The position numbers and the translations under genes were made by a program. Source: Nonomuraea sp. MG754425 (GTDB taxonomy: Bacteria > Actinomycetota > Actinomycetes > Streptosporangiales > Streptosporangiaceae). Taken from it: a DNA stretch of 64,000 nucleotides. Under the pieces are notes generated by a model. It was not told where the DNA came from. It was given only the letters and a program-made list of their open reading frames with translations, and made no database searches. Positions 52,617-62,392 of this stretch are shown one piece after another (position 1 is the stretch's first letter; every line of letters begins with the position of its first letter). The stretch spans positions 25,013 through 89,012 of the forward strand of contig NZ_SSXE01000079.1 in NCBI RefSeq assembly GCF_021699195.1, given 5' to 3'.

Positions 52617-53345
52617 ATGATCATTCGCTTATCCGTCGGGACGGCCATGGGCCTGGCCCTGCTCGCCGCTCCGGCGCTCGCCGAGCCGGTGAAGGGCGCC
52701 CCCGAGCTGACCCACAACGCGCTCTACAAGGCGGCCAAGCTGCCCAAGGTCGCCTGCAAGCTGGACAAGGGCACGAGCAGCGCGTCCACCAGGAAGTACA
52801 TCACCAGGCTGGTCGGCTGCCTGAACACGGCGTGGAAGCCGGCCGTCAAGGGGTTCGTCCCGGTGAAGGTGGCCTTCAAGGCCGCCGACGACCAGGAGTC
52901 CTGCTCCACCGGCATGGACGTCAGCGGCTCCTTCGCCGAGATCTGCGCCACCCAGATCCGCGTCCGGGTCGCCGACGACTGGATCAGGGCCAAGAGCGAT
53001 CTGGCCGTGTTCACCTCGATCACGCGCACGTGGGGCAGTGTGGTGACCGGGCAGAGCGGCATCGGCCAGGCGTGGTGGGCGCTGGAGAACGGCGCGTCCG
53101 AGCCCGTCATGAACGAGCAGAACCGCCGCTACTACCTGCAGATCGACTGCTTCCTGGGCGTGTCGGCCAAGGCCGTCGGACGCCAGGTCAAGGACTGGAA
53201 GCCGGTCGCCAAGGTGCCGGAGTTCTGGAAGAACAGGTTCCAGGGCAAGACCGGCAACCGCCTCTACTGGCTGGACAAGGGTTACCAGGCGGGCAAGCCG
53301 GGGGCCTGCAACACCTGGACGGCGAGCTCGTCCAAGGTCGCCTGA
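52617..53345 (+). CDS. Secreted homologue of neutral zinc metallopeptidase lacking HExxH
   Basis: The 242-residue protein has a signal peptide (MIIRLSVGTAMGLALLAAPALA). It then follows the pattern of secreted actinobacterial YpfJ-type metallopeptidases: LTHNALYKAAKLPKVACKL, RKYITRLVGCLNTAWKPAVK, and RRYYLQIDCFLGVSAKAVG, which corresponds to the family's RRLELQADCFAGV segment. Where the family has AHEYGHHVQ, this one reads ITRTWGSVVTGQ, so both zinc His residues and the catalytic Glu are gone. It cannot be an active peptidase and may bind instead. Six Cys residues suggest disulfides. A TAGGAT box lies 8 bases before the ATG. Confidence 0.62.
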   Translation: MIIRLSVGTAMGLALLAAPALAEPVKGAPELTHNALYKAAKLPKVACKLDKGTSSASTRKYITRLVGCLNTAWKPAVKGFVPVKVAFKAADDQESCSTGMDVSGSFAEICATQIRVRVADDWIRAKSDLAVFTSITRTWGSVVTGQSGIGQAWWALENGASEPVMNEQNRRYYLQIDCFLGVSAKAVGRQVKDWKPVAKVPEFWKNRFQGKTGNRLYWLDKGYQAGKPGACNTWTASSSKVA

Positions 53346-53374
53346 ACCCGCCCCCGGCAGGCCGCCCGGCAGTG

Positions 53375-54826
53375 TCAGCCGGCGGCCGGCCTGCGGGGCA
53401 GCAGGAAGCTGACCGCGACGGTGAGCGCCAGCAGGGCGAGGCTGACCCAGATCGTGGCGCCGAAGGCGGCGCCGTACCCGCGGGTGGCGTCGCCTTCGGG
53501 CCCGGCGATCAGCGGGAAGAAGACCGCGCCGATGACGGCGACGCCGACCGAGGCGGCGACCTGGGCGACCGTGTTGAACAGGCCGGATCCCGACCCGGCC
53601 TGGTGGGCGGGGACGTTCTCCAGCGTGAGCTGAGCCAGCGGGGCGACGGTCAGGCCCATGCCGGCCCCGCCGATGACGACGCCGGGCAGGAAGGCGAGCC
53701 AGCCGGTGCCGGAGGTGGCGCCGGCCGCCGTCACGGCGAGCAGGGCCAGCCCGGCCGCCAGGACGACCAGTCCGAGCTGCACGGTCAGCCGGCCCAGCCT
53801 CGGCAGTAGCACGGCCGCGCCGAGACCGGCGGCGATCGTGGTGGCGATCGGCCAGGGCAGGATCGTCACCCCGGACTCGAGGGGCGTCATGCCCAGGCCG
53901 GACTGGAGCAGTTGCATGAAGGTGAAGAAGAAACCCATCACCGGCACGAAGAACAGGAACTGCACCAGCAGCCCGCCGCCGACCGAACGGACCCGGAAGA
54001 GGGATACCTCCACCAGGGGGTCGCGTCCGCGTCGCGCCAGCCGCACCTGGTGGCGGTGGAAGCCGGCCAGCACGAGCGCTCCGGCCGCCAGGCAGAGGTA
54101 CGTCCAGGCCGGCCAGGCGCGTTCCGCGCTGCCGGCGATGAGGGGGTAGAGGATCAGCAGCAGGCCCGCGGCGCAGATGACCACGCCCGCCAGGTCCAGG
54201 CGCGGGTGGACGCTGCCGCGCCCTCGGGGCAGGACGCGGGCCGCCACGATCAGCGCCAGGATCCCGACGGGCACGTTGAGCCAGAACACGCCGCGCCAGC
54301 CGAGGCCGTGCAAGTCCGCCTCCAGCAGCGCCGCGCCGAGGATCGGCCCGACCGCCGCCGCCAGGCCGGACAGGGACGAGAAGGCGGCCATCGCGCCGCC
54401 GCGCTCGTGCGGCGCGTACATGAGCTGGATCTGCGAGAGCACCTGCGGGACCATCGCCGCGGCGAAGACGCCCTGGACGACGCGGGCCGCGACCAGGGTC
54501 TCGGCCGTGGGGGCGGCGCCGCACAGCGCGGAGGCGACGATGAAGCCGGCGATGCCGATCAGGAAGACGCGGCGGTAGCCGTACAGGTCGCCGAGCCTGG
54601 CTCCGGTGATGATGCCGAGCGCGAAGATCAGCGTGTAGCCGACGAGCATCCACTGCAACTGGGCGGGCGACGCGCCGAGTTCGGCCCTGATGGAGGGCAC
54701 GGTGACGTTGACGATGGTGACGTCGAGCAGGTCCATGAAGCTGGCCAGCAGGATCACGGCCAGGGCGACCACGCGGGTACGGCCGCCGGTGGCGGGGACG
54801 GTCGGGCGGGATGTCTCAGTGGACAC
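53375..54826 (-). CDS. MFS drug exporter (DHA2 type)
   Basis: The 483-residue protein has 14-span DHA2 features: VVALAVILLASFMDLLDVTIVNVTVPSIRAELGASPAQLQWMLVGYTLIFALGIITGARLGDLYGYRRVF (motif A GDLYGYRR). The GTG at 54826 has GGAGG 6 bp upstream. It is divergent from a MarR gene, and the promoter region holds three 16-bp tandem repeats. Expected role: proton-driven export of a toxic compound, repressed by the MarR. Confidence 0.9.
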   Translation of the reverse strand: MSTETSRPTVPATGGRTRVVALAVILLASFMDLLDVTIVNVTVPSIRAELGASPAQLQWMLVGYTLIFALGIITGARLGDLYGYRRVFLIGIAGFIVASALCGAAPTAETLVAARVVQGVFAAAMVPQVLSQIQLMYAPHERGGAMAAFSSLSGLAAAVGPILGAALLEADLHGLGWRGVFWLNVPVGILALIVAARVLPRGRGSVHPRLDLAGVVICAAGLLLILYPLIAGSAERAWPAWTYLCLAAGALVLAGFHRHQVRLARRGRDPLVEVSLFRVRSVGGGLLVQFLFFVPVMGFFFTFMQLLQSGLGMTPLESGVTILPWPIATTIAAGLGAAVLLPRLGRLTVQLGLVVLAAGLALLAVTAAGATSGTGWLAFLPGVVIGGAGMGLTVAPLAQLTLENVPAHQAGSGSGLFNTVAQVAASVGVAVIGAVFFPLIAGPEGDATRGYGAAFGATIWVSLALLALTVAVSFLLPRRPAAG

Positions 54827-54862
54827 CAAGGTCCTCCGGTGCGGGAGCGAGCGATAGAATGA

Positions 54863-54910
54863 CTTAGCCACAAAGCATCTTAGCTACTAAATATCTTATC
54901 CACGAAGCTA
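54863..54910. repeat. Three tandem 16-bp repeats in the MFS/MarR promoter
   Basis: CTTAGCCACAAAGCAT, CTTAGCTACTAAATAT and CTTATCCACGAAGCTA are head-to-tail copies with a common CTTAGCYAC-AA core. They fill the AT-rich centre of the 97-bp divergent region. They are probably several binding sites of the MarR encoded at 54924. Confidence 0.6.
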
Positions 54911-54923
54911 ATGGAGGGCTGGC

Positions 54924-55397
54924 ATGGACGTCAAACCGCACGGCGAAGAGGAAGGCACGCCGGCCGACCGGATCGTGCTCGTCATGACCGACCTGGCCGG
55001 CGCGATGGGACGGCTGAACGACCTGATCGCCCAGCGGGCCGGTGTCGGGTCCACGGACCTGCTGTGCCTGCACGTCCTCAACCGGGAGGGGCCCAGCACC
55101 GCAGGCCGGCTGAGCGCGCGCCTCGGCCGGACGACCGGCGCCATCACCCAGATGATCGACCGCCTCCAGAAGGCGGGATACGTCCGGCGCCGCCCGCATC
55201 CGGAGGACCGCCGCAGCGTCATGGTCGAGGCCGTGCCCGAAGCGCTCGGCAGAATCGCCGCGCTCTACGCCGGGCTGGACGCCCGCAGCCGCCGGCTGAT
55301 GAGCGAGTTCACGCCAGAGCAGCTCGCGACCGTGCACGCCTTTCTCGTCGCCAGCCATCAGATCGCCGTCGAGGAGTCCGACCTGCTCACCGGATGA
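54924..55397 (+). CDS. MarR-family regulator
   Basis: The 157-residue winged-helix protein has STAGRLSARLGRTTGAITQMIDRLQKAGYVRRRPHPEDRRSVMVEAVPEALGRI, the MarR DNA-binding core, between dimerisation helices. GGAGGG precedes the ATG. It is divergent from the DHA2-type MFS gene, which it likely represses through the tandem repeats at 54863. A strong hairpin follows immediately. Confidence 0.9.
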   Translation: MDVKPHGEEEGTPADRIVLVMTDLAGAMGRLNDLIAQRAGVGSTDLLCLHVLNREGPSTAGRLSARLGRTTGAITQMIDRLQKAGYVRRRPHPEDRRSVMVEAVPEALGRIAALYAGLDARSRRLMSEFTPEQLATVHAFLVASHQIAVEESDLLTG

Positions 55398-55400
55398 CGA

Positions 55401-55435
55401 GGCGAGCGGGACCGAGGCGCTCGGTCCCGCTCGCC
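55401..55435. terminator. Strong bidirectional terminator
   Basis: A perfect 16-bp stem (GGCGAGCGGGACCGAG with its complement) and a 3-base loop, followed by TTTCC, lies between the convergent MarR (ending 55397) and DUF1062 (ending 55440) genes. Confidence 0.8.
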
Positions 55436-55439
55436 TTTC

Positions 55440-56000
55440 CTACAGCGCGGGCAGGACGACGAACGAGAAGCCCGTGCTCGTCGTGCGGTGGAGGGGCCGA
55501 TCACCCTTGATCCGCCGCTCGACCTCGCCCCTGCTGATCCCCAGCGCGTGGGCGATCAACCGCTCGGGGCGGACGGGCACCGGATCGAGGAAGCCGACCG
55601 CCACCCGGTACGGCCAGGCCGCCTCGACGGCCGCCGACTCCAGCCGCCACGCGCCACGCCAGTCGAGCGCGAACCGGTTGCGGCGGGCGAGCGCGGGATC
55701 CAGGAGCGTGCGGGCGACAAGCGCCTGATCGTTGCTCTCGAACGCGCGCAGCCGGGCCGGATCCAGCGACCGGACCGGCGTCCGCTCATGGACGGCGAGC
55801 TTCGACGTGCGAGCGCAGCGCACGCAACGGACGAGCAGCCACACATGGAGCAGCTTGCCGTTGGCGTTGACCCGGAACCTGCCCTCGCCGGTGGTGGCCG
55901 ACTCCGCCCCGCACGGGCACCGAAGGGCGAGCAGCGGCAGCCGGGTCCGCCGCACGGTCCAGGACAGCACGAAATGATCTCTATGGGATTGTGCAGACAT
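55440..56000 (-). CDS. DUF1062 family protein
   Basis: The 186-residue protein matches the DUF1062 pattern: SWTVRRTRLPLLALRCPCG, RFRVNANGKLLHVWLLVRCVRC, KLAVHERTPVRSL and RFALDWRGAWRLE. Two CxxC-type Cys pairs (CPCG and CVRC) suggest a zinc ribbon; the family's function is unknown. The ATG at 56000 is preceded by AGAGAG. The next 227 bp to 56228 contain no gene I can see. Confidence 0.82.
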   Translation of the reverse strand: MSAQSHRDHFVLSWTVRRTRLPLLALRCPCGAESATTGEGRFRVNANGKLLHVWLLVRCVRCARTSKLAVHERTPVRSLDPARLRAFESNDQALVARTLLDPALARRNRFALDWRGAWRLESAAVEAAWPYRVAVGFLDPVPVRPERLIAHALGISRGEVERRIKGDRPLHRTTSTGFSFVVLPAL

Positions 56001-56227
56001 GATCTCTCTAAGACCTGACACAGAACGCTGTACGGCCAGGGCTGCTCACAGACTCGGAGCAGCCCGGCGAGACCGGCCACGAGGCCGGTGAGATAGCGCA
56101 GAAGAAGATGTCAGGCAGCGAGAGCAGGCGGCGTCACGCGACAGTCCCCACGACGGATCCGACAGAGCGGTCGAACTCTACGGGAGCACCGATCGCCCCC
56201 ACAATCGAGATTCCGGGGGCACCGGGG

Positions 56228-57460
56228 TCAGGCGTCGATCGCCTGGTAGAGGGTGGTCCAGAAGTCGTGGATGAGTCGCGCCGAGTCCGGGACGGACATC
56301 CCGACCTGGGTGAGCAGGATACCGGTGAGCCGGTTGCCGGGGTCGGCGTAGGTCGAGGTGCCGCTGCCGCCGTCCCAGCCGAACTGGCCGACGGGCGCGT
56401 AGTCGCCGCGGTGGGTGCGCACCGCCATGCCGAAGCCCCAGCCGCCGTGCTGCCCCTGGCCGAACGACACGTGGACGTTGTCCGCGGCCATGGCGTTCCT
56501 GGCGGCGTTCTGCTCGGACGTGAGACGGTCGGTGGTCATCAGCTCGACGGCCGGCCGGGACAGGATGCGTTCGGTCCCGTGCCTCCCCTGGTTCAGCAGC
56601 ATGCGGAAGTAGGCGTGGTAGTCGTCGACGGTGGAGACCAGTCCTCCGCCGCCGCCCTGGAACGCCGGGGGCCGGCTGTGGCGTCCGCCCTCGGCCTCGT
56701 CCCACACGAGGAACTCGCCGGTCCGCGGGTCGGGGGCGTACAGGGGCGGCAGCCGGTCGAGGTCGCCGTCGGGCACGTGGAAGCCGGTGTCCTTCATGCC
56801 CAGCGGGCCGAAGACGCGCTCGCGCAGGAACGTCCCGAACGGCCGGCCGGTGACCCTGGCGACGAGCACGCCGAGCAGGTCGTTGCTGATGTGGTACTGC
56901 CAGCGCTCCCCCGGCTGGTGCATCAGCGGGAGCTCGCCGAGGCGGCGCAGCCACTCGTCCGGCTCGGGCATCGGCTCCGGCAGGTCGGGCGTGAGACCCC
57001 GCTCGAAGACCGCGTTCATGATCGGGGTGCCCAGCGACGTCATGTCCATGCCGAGCCCGAACGTGGAGGTCAGCAGGTCCCGTACGGTGATCGGCCGCCG
57101 GGCCGGGACGGTGTCGTCCAGGGGGCCGTCGGCGCGCCTGAGCACCTGCCGGTCGGCGAGTTCGGGCAGCCACGGCTCCACCGGGTCGTCCAGCCGCAGC
57201 CGGCACTCGTCCAGGAGGATCATCGCCGCCGAGATCGTGACCGGCTTGGACGTCGAGGCCATCCGGAAGATCGTGTCCCGGCGCATCGGCGCGCCGCCGT
57301 CGTGGCGCATCGTCCCGATCGCCTCGACGTGCGTCTGCTCGCCCCGGCCGACCAGGGCCACCAGCCCGGGGATCCGCCCGGAATCGACGTGCCGGACCAG
57401 CACCTCGCGCAGCCTGCGCAGCCCCGCCTCGGAGAAGCCGCCGTCGCCGTGTCCCATCAT
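56228..57460 (-). CDS. Class C beta-lactamase-like serine hydrolase
   Basis: The 410-residue protein shows the penicillin-binding/beta-lactamase fold: nucleophile Ser in FRMASTSKPVTISAAMIL (SxxK), Y-x-x-S-N in WQYHISNDLLGVLVARVTG, and a Gly-rich stretch in the third motif position (FQGGGGGLVSTVDDY). There is no signal peptide, so the substrate is probably an intracellular ester or amide, as in many EstB-like enzymes. AAGGAG lies just before the ATGATG; the first ATG was chosen. The 256 bp after it up to 57717 shows no gene. Confidence 0.85.
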   Translation of the reverse strand: MMGHGDGGFSEAGLRRLREVLVRHVDSGRIPGLVALVGRGEQTHVEAIGTMRHDGGAPMRRDTIFRMASTSKPVTISAAMILLDECRLRLDDPVEPWLPELADRQVLRRADGPLDDTVPARRPITVRDLLTSTFGLGMDMTSLGTPIMNAVFERGLTPDLPEPMPEPDEWLRRLGELPLMHQPGERWQYHISNDLLGVLVARVTGRPFGTFLRERVFGPLGMKDTGFHVPDGDLDRLPPLYAPDPRTGEFLVWDEAEGGRHSRPPAFQGGGGGLVSTVDDYHAYFRMLLNQGRHGTERILSRPAVELMTTDRLTSEQNAARNAMAADNVHVSFGQGQHGGWGFGMAVRTHRGDYAPVGQFGWDGGSGTSTYADPGNRLTGILLTQVGMSVPDSARLIHDFWTTLYQAIDA

Positions 57461-57716
57461 GAAGCTCCTTGCCGCGAGTATCCGGTCCGCAACCGCCCGC
57501 TCCAGACCTTCGGAGCGTGGCGCCGCTGCTCCGGCTCGGCGTCCGCACCGGCATCCAGGTCGATGCCGGTGGGCACGGTCTCGTCTTCGTGGGCCTGCCG
57601 CCGCCCCGAGGTCGCGATCGCCGAACCGTTCATGGCCTCTACCGTCGCGGGTCTGCCTGACATCGGGCCGTCGCCGCCCTGACGTGGCCGCTGACACGAC
57701 GCCGTGCCGCCGCTGA

Positions 57717-58883
57717 TCAGCCCGGCAGCGTGGTGGCCGCGGCCACGGCGACGGCGTGGGCGGTGTTGAGCGCGGCCGCCTCCGACAGCGGCCGGCCGCC
57801 GTCGGAGCCGCTGCAGGTCACCTGGACCGTGAGATTGCGGACCTTGAACTCGACCGTCCCGGTTCCGAGACCCGCCTGTTCGGATGTGTAGCCGGCCATG
57901 GCCTTCTCCCCCGGCGCGCTCAGCGCGTGGAAGGTGTGCTCTTCCTTCCGCCAGGCGTGGTACGTCCGGACGAACTCCCGCTCGGCCTGCGCCGCACCGC
58001 CGCGATGCGGGCCCGCCGGGAACGACGTGACCAGCAGCCGCACCTGCCGGGCCGGGTTCCCGGCGGAGTTCCACGCGCAGCCGCGCGTCGGGACGGTCGT
58101 CGCGGCCACTCCCGCCGCGTCCTGCCGGAGCGCGGGATCGACGCCGGCGGCCCGCAGCGCCGCCTCCCCCACCAGCGCGCACGGGTCCGCCACGTCGAGC
58201 ACGGGCTCGGCCGCCGGCGCCGACGTGGCCACCGCCGGACGGTTCACCGTCGCGCCGATGGCGACGGCCACCTTGGAGGCCGCCTGCAGCACAGCGTTCA
58301 CGGCGGGTCTGCGCGCCAGCGGCTCGCTGCGGGCGTCCCGCTTCCAGACCATCCGGTACGTGATCGCCGTGGCTACCGGACCCGACCTGAAGTGCACCTG
58401 GACGCGTCCGGAGGCGGCCGAGTAGTGGAGCAGCGCCTCGTCGCCGAGCCCGGTCACCCGCTGCCAGTTGCCGCCGGACGGCTGGCCGCCGCTCTGGCGG
58501 GTCGCCAGGTCGTAGGAGCGCATGGCCTCGTCCAGGGTGCCCGGCTCGAAGCGCACCCGGAGGGTGCCCGAGCGTTCCGAGGCCGCCGCGGAGCCGGTCG
58601 CGACGAGACAGCCCGACTCCGCGGGCTCCTGCCTGGGCAGGGGGACCAGCCTGCTGAGCGTGGCGAGGTCCAGGCCGCACCGGTACGGCACGGTGAACGA
58701 CCCGCCCGCCTGAACGGGGTAGTGGTCGGCGGTCGTGGGGAGGGCGAGCGGGCGCTCCGGCGCGGGCCGCGGCGCCGCCGCGACCGGGCCACGGACGTAC
58801 CGGACGATGGACATCACGAGGCCGGTGGCGAGCAGGAGCGCCAGCGCCACTCCGAACGCCACGCCGCCGATGGGGTTACGCAC
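57717..58883 (-). CDS. DUF3558-like membrane-anchored protein
   Basis: The 388-residue protein has an N-terminal membrane anchor (GVAFGVALALLLATGLVMSIV) followed by a Pro/Ala linker. The external part has two similar modules, each with a Cys near its start and end: YRCGLDLATLSRLVPLPRQEPAESGC and DPCALVGEAALRAAGVDPALRQ, with CAWNSAGNPARQV. This resembles DUF3558 lipoprotein-like domains, but here anchored by a helix instead of a lipobox. I chose GTG at 58883 (AGGGAG, spacing 9); a TTG at 58889 is possible. Function unknown. Confidence 0.65.
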   Translation of the reverse strand: MRNPIGGVAFGVALALLLATGLVMSIVRYVRGPVAAAPRPAPERPLALPTTADHYPVQAGGSFTVPYRCGLDLATLSRLVPLPRQEPAESGCLVATGSAAASERSGTLRVRFEPGTLDEAMRSYDLATRQSGGQPSGGNWQRVTGLGDEALLHYSAASGRVQVHFRSGPVATAITYRMVWKRDARSEPLARRPAVNAVLQAASKVAVAIGATVNRPAVATSAPAAEPVLDVADPCALVGEAALRAAGVDPALRQDAAGVAATTVPTRGCAWNSAGNPARQVRLLVTSFPAGPHRGGAAQAEREFVRTYHAWRKEEHTFHALSAPGEKAMAGYTSEQAGLGTGTVEFKVRNLTVQVTCSGSDGGRPLSEAAALNTAHAVAVAAATTLPG

Positions 58884-59228
58884 CTTCAACGACTCCCTCG
58901 GATGATCACCCGGCTGCCCCGTCGGCGCAGGGGCGGACGTGGACCAGCGAGCTCTCTGAGGCGACGGGGCATCGTGCTTCCACTTCGAACGATCGGCAGG
59001 GAGATCACCCAGACTAACGAAATGCCGGATATGCCGGGCGAACCACGCCGGGTCCCGTCCGGACCGGCCGGACGGTCGAGCGCCCAGCTCGGCCCGCGAA
59101 CGACCGCGCCGAGCTCGTCACCACGCATTCAACGAGAATTGATGTGAACTCCCGAGCAACGACACCCTCTCCCTTTACGGCCATCCTGAATGCAGTCGCC
59201 GTCCGGCATATCCAAAGGAAGCCGGTAA
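58884..59228. other. 345-bp region without a recognised gene
   Basis: This stretch separates the divergent DUF3558-like and repeat-protein genes. It ends with AAAGGA as the ribosome-binding site of the gene at 59229 and holds the two promoters, which I cannot place firmly. No RNA gene or clear operator is visible. Confidence 0.4.
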
Positions 59229-59645
<417 letters not shown>

Positions 59646-59692
59646 CCGGCCCACGCCCGGTGGTTCACGCGGGTGCGCGGCGGGCCGGTGGG

Positions 59693-62392
59693 CTAGCGGG
59701 CGGGCAGCGACCGCGCGTACACGTTTCCGTTGGAGCTGCCGACGTACACGAAGCCGCCCGCCACCACGGGGCCGGTCGTGCCGGTGCCGCCGGTTTCGAA
59801 GCTCGACCGCACCCTGCCGGTGACGGCGTCGATGACGTGCAGCGTTCCCCCGTGTTCGGTCACGTGGACGGCGCCGCCGGCGGCCACGGGGCCGGTTTCG
59901 CGGCCCTTGGCCAGCGGGAGGCGCCAGCGTTCCGTGCCCGTGGCGGTGTCGAGGGCGTGCAGCGTGCGGTCGCGTCCCACCGTGTACACCAGCCCGCCCG
60001 CCACCGCGGCGGCCCACGTCACGCCCGGCTCGTCGCCCGCGGCCGGGAAGATCCACCGGAGCGTGCCGGTGGCGGTGCTCAGCGCGAACGTGGTGCCGTC
60101 CGCGCCGCCGGCGTACAGGGTCGCGCCGGCCGCCACCGGGCGGGCGGCGACCGGTCCGATGACCCATGAACTCCACCGGACCCGGCCGGAACGGGCGTCC
60201 AGGGCGTACACGTCGCCGCCGGCGCTCGTGGCGTAGACGGTCGTACCGGCCCTTACCAGGGCGACGTGGTCGCCTGCCGCGCCCACCCGGTGCCGCCAGC
60301 GGACGGCTCCGGTGGCCGGGTCCAGCGCGTACGCCACCCCGTGGTCGCTGCCGGTCAGGACGACGTCCCCGGCCACGACGGGGTCGATGTTGAGCATGCT
60401 GCCGGCCGGCCGGAAGGTCCACAGCCGCCGGCCGGAGGCGGCGTCGAGGGTGACGAGTTCGGCCGGCGCGTCCCAGGCGGGGCCCCTGGCCCACACGTGC
60501 AGGCGGCCCGCCGCGACCACCAGGTCACTGTCGGCCCTGATCCCGCGGGTCCACCTCGGGCGGCCGGTGGCCGCGTCCAGCGCCACCACCTGGTTGTGTG
60601 TGTCGGCCACGTACACGGTGCCGCCGGCCACGACGTGGGCGTCCATGATGGAGCCGCCCATCCGGAAGCGCCACCGCTGCGCGCCGGTGACGGCGTCCAG
60701 CGCGGCCACCGCTCCGTCACCGCTGGTGGCGTAGACGACGCCGGCGGCCACGACCGGATCGGCGTAGACGGTCGCGTCGGTCGGGAAGCTCCAGCCGGGC
60801 TCGCGGGCGGCCGTGGGCGGCCGGACGCCCGGCAGGTACCGGGCGAACAGGTTGTCACGCAGCAGCGGGGAGATGAGCCGCACCGCCCGCCGCGAGGACG
60901 AGGTCAGCCGGACGATGACCGGGCCCGCGTTGATGATCGTGGCACCGTAGTAGCCGTTCGTGACGTGCACGGTGTAGGTGAGGAAGCCGGCGGTCTCGGT
61001 GGTGGGATCGATCTGGCCGTCCCCCTTGACGGCGGCGACCTCGGCGGCGAACAGCTTGCCCGCGTCCGACGGTGCGACCCGGTCCACGGACAACGAGACG
61101 ATGGCGCCGTCGTCGGCCGGCGGGATCCAGTCGCACTTCGCCGCTGCGCCCGCGCCGTCCGTGCCGGGGACCGCGCGGTAGCCGTCGGCGAGGACGGCCA
61201 GGTCGCGGCCGGTCAGCAGGGTGCAGGCGGCCGGCCAGGCGGGCCGTGGCCGGGCGGGCCCGTAGACCAGCTCGTACGCGGTCAGCCGCGCGTCGCCGGG
61301 CACCTCGCTGTACACGAACGCGGTGTCCCGGCTCGACCCGGCCAGCGCCACCAGGTGGGCGGGCAGGTCGATGGGCAGCCCGGCGAGCCGTCCGGTGCCG
61401 GGGTCCACGGAGATCAGGTAGGCGGGCAGCGGCCAGGATTTGTTGAGCCGGGGGGCCTGGTGGTCGTTCGCGGCGGGAGAGGAGCCGGCGTATAGGGGCG
61501 GGAGCCAGCGGTCGGGGCCGGTGACCTCGACGGTTCCCGGGCCGGTGGACAGCGGCCGGCCGTCGGGCCCGCAGAAGAAGTCGTCCGCGCCGGACGAGAC
61601 GTGCGCGTACCCCTCGGCGTTGGCCGTGAGCCTGATCGCCGGATGCCCGTTCTTCGGCACGGACGACGACGGGAGCGCGCGCGTCCATTCGTGCCGCATG
61701 GTGCGCGGATCCGTCGAGGCGAGCCGCAACTCGTCCGGGCCGCAGTGGCTGAGCAGCAGCACCGATCGGGCGGTCGCGGCGGCGGTGAGCAGGCAGCCGC
61801 GCGGATAGGTCGTCCGGGCGGTGTCCGTTCCGGTCCGCGGGTCGAGGGCCTGGATGTCGAGAGGTTCGTCGAGCCGTTCGAACACCACGATGCCGCGTTC
61901 GGTGGCCAGGATCCGCGGGCCGAGGTAGCTGCCGGCGCCCTCGATGCCGGGCCCGCGGGCAGGGGTGGTGACCGTGCGCCGCCACAGCGCCGCGCCCGTG
62001 GTCAGGTCGTGGCCGTCCAGGGTCTGCCCGTCGCCGTCCGGGGTTGCTCTGGAGGTGACGAGGACGCCGCCCGCGATCCAGACGCCGCTGACGGGTCCGG
62101 GCCTGGCCGGGTCGGCGGCGACGATGCGCCGGACGGCTCCGGTGCGCGGGTCGTGGACGCGTACGGCGCCCGCGAGCGTGGCGACGGCGACCGCCTGGGC
62201 GGACACGGCGTGGTTCGGGGTCGAGAGCGGCGTCTCGCCGACTCCGGCGTCCGCGGGCACCGACCACGCCGCACGCCACTCCACGGGGACGCGCGGCGCG
62301 CCCGCGACGTCGTTCACGGTCGCCGCCGAACAGGTCGCCAGGACGACCGCGAGCAGCGCCGCGGCCGAGCGCAGCCCGCGCGCGGTCAGCAT
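59693..62392 (-). CDS. Secreted PQQ-like beta-propeller protein
   Basis: The 899-residue protein has a short N-terminal signal (LRSAAALLAVVLATCSAATV; the Cys at about 21 could be lipid-modified). Residues about 35-560 contain a first, diverged propeller, and about 590-899 a second made of clean repeats such as 'VYATSGDGAVAALDAVTGAQRWRFRMGG' and 'VYALDARSGRVRWSSW', the PQQ-type blades. No PQQ or metal ligands typical of dehydrogenases are clear, so it may be a scaffold. The start overlaps the stop of the upstream membrane-protein gene by 7 bases, so the pair is cotranslated. Confidence 0.83.
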   Translation of the reverse strand: MLTARGLRSAAALLAVVLATCSAATVNDVAGAPRVPVEWRAAWSVPADAGVGETPLSTPNHAVSAQAVAVATLAGAVRVHDPRTGAVRRIVAADPARPGPVSGVWIAGGVLVTSRATPDGDGQTLDGHDLTTGAALWRRTVTTPARGPGIEGAGSYLGPRILATERGIVVFERLDEPLDIQALDPRTGTDTARTTYPRGCLLTAAATARSVLLLSHCGPDELRLASTDPRTMRHEWTRALPSSSVPKNGHPAIRLTANAEGYAHVSSGADDFFCGPDGRPLSTGPGTVEVTGPDRWLPPLYAGSSPAANDHQAPRLNKSWPLPAYLISVDPGTGRLAGLPIDLPAHLVALAGSSRDTAFVYSEVPGDARLTAYELVYGPARPRPAWPAACTLLTGRDLAVLADGYRAVPGTDGAGAAAKCDWIPPADDGAIVSLSVDRVAPSDAGKLFAAEVAAVKGDGQIDPTTETAGFLTYTVHVTNGYYGATIINAGPVIVRLTSSSRRAVRLISPLLRDNLFARYLPGVRPPTAAREPGWSFPTDATVYADPVVAAGVVYATSGDGAVAALDAVTGAQRWRFRMGGSIMDAHVVAGGTVYVADTHNQVVALDAATGRPRWTRGIRADSDLVVAAGRLHVWARGPAWDAPAELVTLDAASGRRLWTFRPAGSMLNIDPVVAGDVVLTGSDHGVAYALDPATGAVRWRHRVGAAGDHVALVRAGTTVYATSAGGDVYALDARSGRVRWSSWVIGPVAARPVAAGATLYAGGADGTTFALSTATGTLRWIFPAAGDEPGVTWAAAVAGGLVYTVGRDRTLHALDTATGTERWRLPLAKGRETGPVAAGGAVHVTEHGGTLHVIDAVTGRVRSSFETGGTGTTGPVVAGGFVYVGSSNGNVYARSLPAR

